Source: Pseudoselenomonas ruminantium (GTDB taxonomy: Bacteria > Bacillota > Negativicutes > Selenomonadales > Selenomonadaceae). From it: 22,794 nucleotides of DNA. The stretch covers positions 30,253-53,046 of the forward strand of contig DFHU01000045.1 in the NCBI GenBank assembly GCA_002373045.1. Reading direction: 5' to 3'. A program made the translations under genes and the position numbers. A model generated the notes under the pieces. That model was not told where the DNA came from. It saw nothing but the letters and a program-made list of their open reading frames with translations, and made no database searches. Each line of letters opens with the position of its first letter. Position 1 is the first letter of the stretch. Positions 15,521 to 22,794 of this stretch are shown here, in pieces.

Positions 15521-17167
15521 ATGAAGAGCGCAAAACCTATTTACACGATTGGTCATCGTAATCCGGATACGGATTCCATTTGTTCAGCGATTGGCTACGC
15601 GCATTTGAAACAGGCTTTGGGGGAAAATGTTGTTCCCGCCCGGGCTGGTAAAGTAAATGCAGAAACCCGTTATGCCTTGGAGCATTTCAAGGTAGAAAAG
15701 CCGTTGCTGCTCACGGATTTGTATCCGCGTGTAAAGGATGTTATGCTGGACAGCAAAATCGTGGTACGTCAGCATGACACGCTGCGCCGTCTGGGCGAGG
15801 TTATGCGCGAACACGATTTGCGCTCTGTGCCCGTTACGGACAGCAAGGGCGTTATGGTCGGCATCGTGACGGTGTCTGACCTGGCTAAGCGTTATTTCCA
15901 GGAATTGGGGATGCAGAATCTGGCAGACATGCGGGTTCGTTATCGTGATGTTATCGCGGCTACCGACAGCAAGGTATTGGTATCCGGCGAAGAAGGCGAC
16001 TTCATCAAGGGCAATGTACGCATTGCCGCTGGTTCCATCAGCATGATAAAGAATATCATCAGCGAAAATGACGTGGTGCTCGTTGGTGACCGCCATGACG
16101 AAACCCTTATCGATATTGTCAATCAGGGCATTTCCTGCCTCATCGTTACGGGCAGCGGCCGCGTATCTGCCGATGTGATTGAAGCGGCAGAAGCCAAGGG
16201 CATGTTCGTGCTGTCCACGCCGTATGACACCTACACGGTAGCCCGCCTGATTAATCAGTGCGTGCCTATCCGCCGCATCATGCATGAAAATCCCGTATGC
16301 TTTAAGCCGCTGGATATGCTCTCCGACATCAAGGGCACGATGGACGAAACCAACTACCGTAACTATCCAGTAGTGGAAAATGGCAAACTGGTCGGTGTCG
16401 TAAGCCGTGACAACCTGATGGTTCCGGAACGTGAACAGGTAATCCTCGTTGACCATAATGAACGCGGTCAGGCTGTTGAAGGCATTGAAGAAGCCAAGAT
16501 TGTGGAAATCGTTGACCATCATCGCCTGGGCGGTATTCAGACCAGCGAACCGATTTTCACGCATGCAGAACCCGTGGGCTGCACGGCAACCATCGTGGCG
16601 AACATGCACTGGCAGAAGGATATCGACATTCCGGCATCTATCGCAGGTCTTTTGCTTTCCGCTATCATCTCCGATACGGTGCTCTTTAAGTCGCCGACTT
16701 GCACGGAATACGACAAGAAGACGGCACAGCGCTTGGCAGAAATCGCTGGCGTAGACATCAACGAATACGGTATGGAAATGCTCAAGGCTGGTTCCGGCAT
16801 TGGCGATATGACGCCGGCGGAAATTGCCAAGAACGACCTCAAGGAATTCCAGATTGGCGATTACCGCATTATCGTCAGCCAGATTTCCGTAATGGATACC
16901 AAGGAAGTTATGGATCTCGAACCGCAACTTATCGAAGCCATGACGAAAATCTGCGAGCATGACGGCTTTGACATGAGTCTTGTCATGGTTACGGATATTC
17001 TCGAAGAAGCAACGTACCTGCTCTATGCCGGTTCGCCCAAGACCCTTATCGGCGAGGCCTTCAAGAAGGATGCCAGCGGTACACATGTATATCTGCCCGG
17101 CGTCATGAGCCGCAAAAAGCAGATTATCCCGCCCCTTTCCGAAGCGGTTAAATGCATCAGCAAATAA
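15521..17167 (+). CDS. Manganese-dependent inorganic pyrophosphatase, family II, with CBS and DRTGG domains
   Basis: Family II pyrophosphatases hydrolyse pyrophosphate and drive biosynthesis. The 548-residue product has the N-terminal DHH motif GHRNPDTDS, two CBS repeats and a DRTGG-like region inserted in the first domain, then VDHNERGQ, IVDHHRLGG and a C-terminal DHHA2 domain ending RKKQIIPPL. This CBS-PPase type, about 546 residues in Clostridium perfringens, is inhibited by AMP/ADP and activated by diadenosine polyphosphates through the CBS/DRTGG insert. The ATG at 15521 follows GAGGAGGA (15503-15510) overlapping the csrA stop. A terminator-like hairpin follows. Confidence 0.92.
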   Translation: MKSAKPIYTIGHRNPDTDSICSAIGYAHLKQALGENVVPARAGKVNAETRYALEHFKVEKPLLLTDLYPRVKDVMLDSKIVVRQHDTLRRLGEVMREHDLRSVPVTDSKGVMVGIVTVSDLAKRYFQELGMQNLADMRVRYRDVIAATDSKVLVSGEEGDFIKGNVRIAAGSISMIKNIISENDVVLVGDRHDETLIDIVNQGISCLIVTGSGRVSADVIEAAEAKGMFVLSTPYDTYTVARLINQCVPIRRIMHENPVCFKPLDMLSDIKGTMDETNYRNYPVVENGKLVGVVSRDNLMVPEREQVILVDHNERGQAVEGIEEAKIVEIVDHHRLGGIQTSEPIFTHAEPVGCTATIVANMHWQKDIDIPASIAGLLLSAIISDTVLFKSPTCTEYDKKTAQRLAEIAGVDINEYGMEMLKAGSGIGDMTPAEIAKNDLKEFQIGDYRIIVSQISVMDTKEVMDLEPQLIEAMTKICEHDGFDMSLVMVTDILEEATYLLYAGSPKTLIGEAFKKDASGTHVYLPGVMSRKKQIIPPLSEAVKCISK

Positions 17168-17190
17168 GCAGCAGTGTGATTTTAGGATAA

Positions 17191-17233
17191 GCACCGTCCC
17201 TCAACATGGTTGGGGGGCGGGCTTTCTGTCTTT
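17191..17233 (+). terminator. Terminator after the pyrophosphatase gene
   Basis: A GC-rich stem (17191-17205 with 17209-17222), 3-base loop, one bulged base and G-U pairs, followed by TTTCTGTCTTT. It lies before the pcrA start. Confidence 0.75.
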
Positions 17234-17266
17234 GATGTAAGTAGTGTGATATTTTTGGAGGTTATT

Positions 17267-19573
17267 TTGGATATTTTTGCTGGATTAAATCCCGCCCAGA
17301 AACAGGCGGTTGAACATACAGATGGGCCACTTCTCATTATGGCCGGTGCCGGTTCGGGTAAAACCAAGGTGCTGACCTGCAAGGTGGCAAATCTCTTGGC
17401 AAAAGGCGTATCACCCTGGAGTATTCTGGCCATCACCTTTACCAACAAGGCCGCTACGGAAATGCGGGAACGTGTCGACCGGATGATTGGCGAAGGGGCT
17501 AAGGATGTATGGCTTTCCACCTTCCATTCCTTCTGTGCGAGATTCCTGCGGCGGGAAGTGGAAGCTACGGGCATGTATAAGCGTAATTTTGTCATTTACG
17601 ACAGCAGCGACAGTCAGGTGGTTATCAAGGACTGCTTGAAGGAACTCAACCTTGACCCGAAGCAGTATGCGCCCAGCTCCATTCAGAATGCCATTTCCAA
17701 TGCCAAAAATCAGCTGATGGGCCCCAAGGCGATGGCTCGCGATGCGGATAACTTCTTTCAGCAGAAGGTGGCTGAGGTCTATGCGCTCTATGCCAAAAAA
17801 CTGCGTACCAACAACGCTATGGACTTTGACGATTTGCTGATGGTGTCGGTGCTGCTGCTCGAAGAACATGAGGAAATCCGCGTCAAGTATCAGAACCGCT
17901 TCAAGTACATTCTGGTGGACGAGTATCAGGATACCAACGGCGCGCAGTATCAGCTGACGAAGATTTTGGCAGCCAAGCACCATAACCTCTGTGTCGTAGG
18001 TGATGCGGACCAGTCCATCTACGGCTGGCGTGGCGCAGATATCCGCAACATCATGGACTTTGAGGAAGATTATCCCGAAGCCCGCACCATCAAGCTGGAG
18101 CAGAACTACCGTTCAACCAAAAACATTCTGGCGGCAGCTAATGCGGTGATTGAGCATAACATCAACCGCAAAAAGAAAGAACTTTGGACGGAAAATGCTA
18201 CGGGCGAAAAGCTCACGATTTATGAAGCGCGGGATGAACGTGATGAGGCGGAATTTATCGCCACTACCGTGATGAAGCAAAAGACCATCTTCAACGCTTC
18301 CTATGGTGATATGGCGGTACTTTACCGCACCAATGCCCAGTCCCGTGTAGTCGAAGAAACCTTTATGCGCCGCGGCATTCCCTATACGATGGTGGGTGGC
18401 CTGAAATTCTATGACCGCAAGGAAATCAAGGACATTCTGGCCTATCTGCGGGTTATCTACAATCCGCTGGATACCGTGAGCCTGCTGCGCATCATCAACG
18501 TGCCCAAGCGTGGCTTAGGGGCTACGACTGTTGCCAAGCTGGCAGATTTTGCCGAAAATAACGGTCTGACGCTTTTTGATGTGATTTCCAGTGAAGAAAC
18601 CTTGAGTCAGATTCCCGGCATTACGGCAAGGGTAAAGAAACCTCTGGAACTTTTCTCGACCTTTATCTTCCAGTTTATGGGCTATCAGGCCAATATGCGC
18701 ATTGATGACTTGATTGAAAAAGTGCTCGAAGAATCCGGCTATCTGAGAGAACTGCAAGAGGAAAAGAAGCCGGAAAATGAAAGCCGCATCGAAAACCTCA
18801 AGGAATTTATCGGCGTGGCCCGCGATTTCCAAAAGACCGAGGACAATCCCAATCTGGAAAACTTCCTGTCCACGCTGTCCCTGGTATCGGACATCGACAA
18901 TGCAGAACTTGAAGATGACCGCATTACCCTGATGACCCTGCATTCGGCTAAAGGTCTGGAGTTTCCGACGGTGTTTATGGTGGGCATGGAGGAAGGTCTC
19001 TTCCCGCATTCCCGCACATTGATGGACGATAACGAAATCGAGGAGGAGCGGCGCACCTGCTATGTGGGTATTACCCGTGCCCAGCGCAAGCTCTATCTGA
19101 CCTGCGCCCAGCAGCGCACGATTTACGGCAAAACCAGTATGTCCACGCCGTCCCGCTTCCTGGAGGAAATTCCTGAAGAATACACGGAACGACTTGTGCC
19201 GCGCGTCAATGCCTACGGCTTTGCCAATGCTAACCATTATGGCGCTCAGCAGCGCAGCGGCACCATGACGTTCCGTCCGTCTGCCAGCCAGATGGGCAGC
19301 GGGGCAAACTTCTCCGATAAGGCGAAGTCGGCACTCGAAGTCATGAACGCCATGCAGAAACGCGGAGTTAATGTTCAGCCTAAGACCGGTGTAATCCGTC
19401 CGGATACTTCCGTTAAGTGGAAGGTCGGTGATAAGGCCCAGCATGGCAAATGGGGCGTAGGTACGGTGGTTTCTGTTAAAGGTGAAGGCGAAGAAGTCGA
19501 ACTCAAGATTGCGTTCCCGGGACAGGGCGTCAAAGGATTAATGCAGAAGTATGCGCCGATTAGTAAGGTTTGA
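17267..19573 (+). CDS. pcrA: ATP-dependent DNA helicase PcrA (UvrD/Rep family)
   Basis: An SF1A 3'-5' helicase for nucleotide excision repair, replication-transcription conflict and plasmid replication. The 768-residue product shows all motifs in order: AGAGSGKT, TFTNKAATEM, VDEYQDTN, VGDADQSIYGWRGAD, LEQNYRST, TLHSAKGLEFPTVF and YVGITRAQRKLYL. It also has the C-terminal Tudor-like domain (KWKVGDKAQHGKWGVG) that contacts RNA polymerase. TTG at 17267 with TGGAGGTT (GGAGG 17257-17261) is the preferred start. An upstream TTG at 17210 falls inside the preceding terminator and adds non-homologous residues. In many Firmicutes ligA follows directly; here a large hairpin and another gene come between. 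Confidence 0.95.
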   Translation: MDIFAGLNPAQKQAVEHTDGPLLIMAGAGSGKTKVLTCKVANLLAKGVSPWSILAITFTNKAATEMRERVDRMIGEGAKDVWLSTFHSFCARFLRREVEATGMYKRNFVIYDSSDSQVVIKDCLKELNLDPKQYAPSSIQNAISNAKNQLMGPKAMARDADNFFQQKVAEVYALYAKKLRTNNAMDFDDLLMVSVLLLEEHEEIRVKYQNRFKYILVDEYQDTNGAQYQLTKILAAKHHNLCVVGDADQSIYGWRGADIRNIMDFEEDYPEARTIKLEQNYRSTKNILAAANAVIEHNINRKKKELWTENATGEKLTIYEARDERDEAEFIATTVMKQKTIFNASYGDMAVLYRTNAQSRVVEETFMRRGIPYTMVGGLKFYDRKEIKDILAYLRVIYNPLDTVSLLRIINVPKRGLGATTVAKLADFAENNGLTLFDVISSEETLSQIPGITARVKKPLELFSTFIFQFMGYQANMRIDDLIEKVLEESGYLRELQEEKKPENESRIENLKEFIGVARDFQKTEDNPNLENFLSTLSLVSDIDNAELEDDRITLMTLHSAKGLEFPTVFMVGMEEGLFPHSRTLMDDNEIEEERRTCYVGITRAQRKLYLTCAQQRTIYGKTSMSTPSRFLEEIPEEYTERLVPRVNAYGFANANHYGAQQRSGTMTFRPSASQMGSGANFSDKAKSALEVMNAMQKRGVNVQPKTGVIRPDTSVKWKVGDKAQHGKWGVGTVVSVKGEGEEVELKIAFPGQGVKGLMQKYAPISKV

Positions 19574-19608
19574 TTTACAGCTTCAATAGAGAACATCGTT
19601 GTGTAAAG

Positions 19609-19693
19609 GCGCCCGGCGTGTGGGGATAACTTTCCTTCGCTTAGACAGGCTTGTCAAACGCTGCGGAAAGCCATCCCCACGCGCCGGGCTTTT
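19609..19693 (+). repeat. Large hairpin element with terminator-like end
   Basis: A 17-bp near-perfect inverted repeat (19611-19627 with 19673-19689, one G-U pair) encloses 45 bases that contain a second 6-bp stem (CTTTCC/GGAAAG) and a small GACA/TGTC hairpin. TTTT follows the last arm, so it can act as the pcrA terminator. The interior is much longer than a usual terminator loop. The first bases (GCGCCCGGC) recur at the end of the window. Confidence 0.75.
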
Positions 19694-19800
19694 GTACTTT
19701 GTATGTAGCTCAATTTGCATGATATCGTTGATGAGTCAAAAGATTTGTTATCATAGGAAAAGAGCTCCTAAGCTTATTGCTTTCGTAAAGATTAGTGAAT

Positions 19801-19829
19801 TTGACTATTTCATAGCAAGGATATATTCA
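19801..19829 (+). promoter_or_regulatory. Possible promoter of the COG3586-type gene
   Basis: TTGACT at 19801-19806 and TATTCA at 19824-19829 with a 17-bp spacer, or TATATT at 19822-19827 with 15 bp. The rest of the 19694-19856 gap is AT-rich, and I see no gene in it. Confidence 0.5.
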
Positions 19830-19856
19830 AAGTGGTAATTTTAGAGGATGAATGTA

Positions 19857-20747
19857 ATGTCGGATATAAAATTGTTCGAAACTGTAGGCAGTGTTAAAGA
19901 GTTGCTTTCTTCAAAGGTTCATTTGGAAAAAGAACTACAGAACTTAATAGAAGATAATATGGAACTGTTTTTTGGTGTTCGTTTTTTAAAAAGTGAATAT
20001 GCTATCACTAACGGTCGAATGGATAGCATAGGGATAGATGAAAATAATAGTCCTGTTATTTTTGAATATAAACGGAGCAGCAATGAAAATGTGATTAATC
20101 AGGGATTGTTTTATTTAGACTGGTTGCTTGACCATAAAGGTGATTTCCAAATGCTTGTCATAGAAAAAATGGGTATGGATGTTGCAAATGCGATAGATTG
20201 GTCAGTACCAAGTGTTATCTGTATTGCTAGCGATTTTACTAAGTATGACATTCATGCTGTAAATCAAATGCAGAGGAATATAAAACTGGTTAAATATCGA
20301 AAATACTCAAACGGTCAAATATTGTTTGAGCATTTGAATACACCCATAGTAAAGCAGGTGGAACAGGATACCGTTTTAGGTGCGGAGAAGAAGGGAAGTA
20401 AGACACATCAAGAAAAATTGAAGGAAGCATCACAAAATATAAGAAACATTTATTATGAGTTATGTAATTATATTGAATCGCTAGGTGACGATATATCAGC
20501 TAATCAGTTAAAATTGTATTTGGCATATAAAACAACGCAGAATTTAGCTTGTATTGAAATATACAAAAAGCATGTTACTGTATATTTAAAATTGTCTCCG
20601 GATTTAGTAGATTTGGAGGCGGGCTTTTCAAAAGACATGCGTGGCATAGGTCATTATGGCACGGGAGATTTACAGTTGACGCTAAAAACTGTAGAAGATT
20701 TTAACAAGGCAAAAGCATTGATTGACCGTGCATATAATGAGGCTTGA
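19857..20747 (+). CDS. COG3586/DUF5655-type protein with a PD-(D/E)XK nuclease-like N-terminal domain
   Basis: A 296-residue protein of uncertain role. Its N-terminal half resembles NucS-like restriction-endonuclease folds: after a helical start, GRMDSIGIDENNSPVIFEYKRSS gives the spacing of a D...ExK active site. The C-terminal third, from the LYLAYKTT-like strand to HYGTGDLQLTLKT and a final helix, matches the DUF5655 domain often annotated as a predicted transport protein, a label with little support. ATG at 19857 has AGAGGA (19843-19848) eight bases upstream; ATG at 19848 overlaps that site. It is clearly more AT-rich than the flanking repair genes and sits between pcrA and ligA, which suggests acquisition. 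Its stop lies 14 bases before the preferred ligA start. Confidence 0.75.
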   Translation: MSDIKLFETVGSVKELLSSKVHLEKELQNLIEDNMELFFGVRFLKSEYAITNGRMDSIGIDENNSPVIFEYKRSSNENVINQGLFYLDWLLDHKGDFQMLVIEKMGMDVANAIDWSVPSVICIASDFTKYDIHAVNQMQRNIKLVKYRKYSNGQILFEHLNTPIVKQVEQDTVLGAEKKGSKTHQEKLKEASQNIRNIYYELCNYIESLGDDISANQLKLYLAYKTTQNLACIEIYKKHVTVYLKLSPDLVDLEAGFSKDMRGIGHYGTGDLQLTLKTVEDFNKAKALIDRAYNEA

Positions 20748-20761
20748 TGGAGGCTCGTATA

Positions 20762-22696
20762 GTGATAAAGAAAATGACACGAGAGGAACACTTAGCAGCT
20801 ATAAAGAAAGCTGACCGCGAGTATTATGAATTAGACGACCCTACGCTTGCCGATGAGGAATATGATGCTCTGCGCAGGGAGTATATCGACAAATATGGTG
20901 TCGAGGATTTGAACTATGTCCCCGGTTCGGCGGCGGGCGATTTTGACAAGTTCAATCATCCTAATCCAGTTACTTCGCTGAGTAAGTGGACAAAAGGTGT
21001 GGACAGCGAAGAAGACTTGGCTAAGAAGGTTGAAGAACTCTGGCCGGTTATTATGCAGCCGAAGTTTGACGGACTTACGGTGGTGGCTTATCCCAATGCA
21101 GATGGCTCCTGCCGTTTTGTCACCCGCGGCTTGGGCGGGCGGATTGGTGAGGTTTTGCCGAACTTTATCAGCAAGTATGAAGGTAAAGGTGTTAATAACA
21201 GTGGTTTTGCCATTCGTGGCGAAGTGTATATTACACCGGAAAACTTTACGAAGATGAATGAAGTGCTAACGGCTGAAGGCAATGAGCCGATGAAAAATAT
21301 GCGCAATGCGGCGGCAGGTATTCTGCGCCGTAAGGAGCGCAGCCCCTTTGTGGATTATTTGAGTTATGTCTGCTATGAGATTCCCGGAGAAGACATTACG
21401 CCGCTGATGGCCAAGGAGATTATCAGTCAGAAAACGGCATTTACGGCTACGGATATGGTGCAGCTGAAAGCGCCGGAAACGGCTTTAATGGAAATTGAAG
21501 ACTATTACGAGAAGCTAAAGACGGAAAATGCTGTGCCCATTGATGGCATTGTCATCAAGAGCGGTCAGGAAAACAGTTTGGAAAAGTACGGGTTCACTGC
21601 CCATCATCCCCGCAATGGTTTTGCGTATAAAGCCTTATCTGAGAAGTTCGTCACTGTGGTGCGGGACGTCATCTGGCAGATGGGCCGACGCAAGGCTACG
21701 CCGGTAGCCATTGTTGACCCTGTAGAAATTGATGGGGCTACGGTTACGCGGGCATCACTTCACAATGCGGCCATGATTAAGGAACTTGGGCTTACCATTG
21801 GCGCTACCGTGGAAATTCACAAGGCCAACGAAATCATTCCCCAGATTACCCGCGTTTTGGAACCGGGAACGGAAGAAATCACACTGGCGGTTTGTCCGTC
21901 CTGCGGAGAGCCGTTGGAAGAAGTCAACGGTCAGCAGTTCTGCAACAACCCTGCCTGTGATGAGCGCATTGCGCAGGACATTGCCTTTGTGGGCGGTAAA
22001 GACGTGCTGAATATTGATGGCTTATCCATTGAAACGGCCCGCAAGATGGTGGCGTACTGGAAGGAAAATCATCCTGACGAAAGACCTGCGTATACCATTA
22101 TGTTTACCTTCACGAAGGATATGCTCATGGCGCTGGAGGGCTTTGCCGAAAAATCTGCGGAAAAACTCTATGGGAGTATTCAGGCAGCCAGCCGCGATGT
22201 GGAACTGCCCCGCTTTATAAAAGCCTTGTGTCTGCCGGGAATTGGCACGGATGTAGGTAAGATTTTGGCCGACGAATTTGGCAGTCTTGATAATGTGCTG
22301 CAAAAACTTGCAGAGGAACCGTCTCCGCAGGAAATGCTGCAAGAGATTAACGGCATTGGCCCTAAGACCGCAGAAGTGGTATCATCAGCAGAATTTTCTC
22401 TGGCAGTAAAGAACCTGCAGCAGTATGTAAGCATTGCCGCTTACGAAAAGCAGGAAGTGCCGACTGGTGATTTTGCAGGCAAGATTTTTGTCCTGACCGG
22501 TAAAATGGCGCAGCCCCGCAGCTATTATGTGGAGCTTATCGAAAAGGCCGGCGGCAAGGAAGGCAAATCCGTCAGTGGCAAGACCGATTATCTGGTTATT
22601 CAGGATGTGAACAGCACGAGTTCCAAAGCCGTCAAAGCGCGGGAAATGGGAACGAAGCTGATCAGCCCGGAAGAATTGGTGGAACTTCTATCCTGA
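20762..22696 (+). CDS. ligA: NAD+-dependent DNA ligase, divergent LigA
   Basis: LigA seals nicks using NAD+. The 644-residue product (family usually about 670) has a Ia-like start (DREYYELDDPTLADEEYDAL), the adenylation lysine in PKFDG (about Lys101), RGEVYI, DGIVIKS and AYKAL, an OB fold, a four-cysteine zinc finger (CPSCG, CNNPAC), helix-hairpin-helix segments (GIGTDVGK, GIGPKTAE) and a C-terminal BRCT domain. It is atypical: the usual TRGDG motif reads TRGLG, and the GEDVT segment that should follow is altered. GTG at 20762 has GGAGG at 20749-20753 with eight-base spacing. ATG at 20747, overlapping the previous stop, is an alternative. All core residues seem present, so activity is likely. 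Confidence 0.88.
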   Translation: MIKKMTREEHLAAIKKADREYYELDDPTLADEEYDALRREYIDKYGVEDLNYVPGSAAGDFDKFNHPNPVTSLSKWTKGVDSEEDLAKKVEELWPVIMQPKFDGLTVVAYPNADGSCRFVTRGLGGRIGEVLPNFISKYEGKGVNNSGFAIRGEVYITPENFTKMNEVLTAEGNEPMKNMRNAAAGILRRKERSPFVDYLSYVCYEIPGEDITPLMAKEIISQKTAFTATDMVQLKAPETALMEIEDYYEKLKTENAVPIDGIVIKSGQENSLEKYGFTAHHPRNGFAYKALSEKFVTVVRDVIWQMGRRKATPVAIVDPVEIDGATVTRASLHNAAMIKELGLTIGATVEIHKANEIIPQITRVLEPGTEEITLAVCPSCGEPLEEVNGQQFCNNPACDERIAQDIAFVGGKDVLNIDGLSIETARKMVAYWKENHPDERPAYTIMFTFTKDMLMALEGFAEKSAEKLYGSIQAASRDVELPRFIKALCLPGIGTDVGKILADEFGSLDNVLQKLAEEPSPQEMLQEINGIGPKTAEVVSSAEFSLAVKNLQQYVSIAAYEKQEVPTGDFAGKIFVLTGKMAQPRSYYVELIEKAGGKEGKSVSGKTDYLVIQDVNSTSSKAVKAREMGTKLISPEELVELLS

Positions 22697-22729
22697 TTTG
22701 AGAAAAAGAAGGAATTCCTTGTTTACGAA

Positions 22730-22775
22730 AAAAGCGATTTGTACAGTCTTTGGTTTGACTGTGCAAATCGCTTTT
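22730..22775 (+). terminator. Terminator after ligA
   Basis: A 19-bp stem with one G-U pair (22730-22748 with 22757-22775) whose second arm ends in CTTTT. The symmetry (AAAA at the left, TTTT at the right) could let it act in both directions. Confidence 0.88.
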
Positions 22776-22779
22776 GTTG

Positions 22780-22794
22780 TGCGCCCGGCATGGG
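22780..22794 (+). repeat. Start of a probable second copy of the large hairpin element
   Basis: The final bases, GCGCCCGGCATGGG, closely match the first arm of the hairpin element at 19609-19627 (GCGCCCGGCGTGTGGGG). The copy is cut by the window edge, so the second arm cannot be seen. Confidence 0.4.

Noticed and set aside
15584..17194. 536-codon minus-strand open frame opposite the pyrophosphatase gene
   Set aside because: The plus-strand gene has all family motifs; the antisense translation has none and no start signals.
19599..19838. Short open frame after pcrA
   Set aside because: It runs through both arms of the large hairpin, has no ribosome binding site and no recognisable sequence; the hairpin explains the region better.

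Overview
All recognisable genes lie on the + strand. The window looks like chromosome of an anaerobic, propionate-forming member of the Negativicutes, most like Selenomonas and relatives. This rests on gene content (a succinate-to-propionate operon with a biotin-dependent methylmalonyl-CoA decarboxylase and a split B12 mutase), strong AGGAGG-type ribosome binding sites, frequent TTG starts and Firmicutes-style gene neighbours. The taxon is inferred from recognition, not from a search.

Layout. (1) 1-4502: the end of an unrecognised small gene, a terminator, recG, then dapB and asd (lysine/threonine precursor pathway), closed by a strong terminator. A 25-bp near-palindrome overlaps the dapB -35 box. 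(2) 4503-12136: an unusual palindrome-rich leader followed by the propionate operon: CoA-transferase, mutase large and small subunits, meaB, methylmalonyl-CoA epimerase, mmdA, a 51-aa subunit-like peptide and the biotin carrier mmdC. It ends in a UUCG-loop terminator. Together these convert succinate to propionate and CO2. The membrane Na+-pump subunit (mmdB) and a full delta subunit are absent from the locus. (3) 12137-15158: a gamma-class carbonic-anhydrase-like gene with its own promoter, an IS607-type element, then ndk. The element's serine recombinase is destroyed by an internal out-of-frame deletion, but its TnpB nuclease and probable omega-RNA region look intact. (4) 15182-17233: csrA and a CBS/DRTGG-containing family II pyrophosphatase. 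(5) 17267-22775: pcrA, a large hairpin element, an AT-rich gene of the COG3586/DUF5655 nuclease-like type, and a divergent ligA. The last bases of the window appear to begin a second copy of the hairpin element.

The most interesting items are the IS607 relic with intact TnpB placed just upstream of ndk, the palindrome-rich leader of the propionate operon, the nuclease-like gene wedged between pcrA and an atypical ligA, the repeated hairpin element, and possible translational control of meaB by CTACC repeats. No tRNA, rRNA, CRISPR array or recognisable riboswitch was seen.
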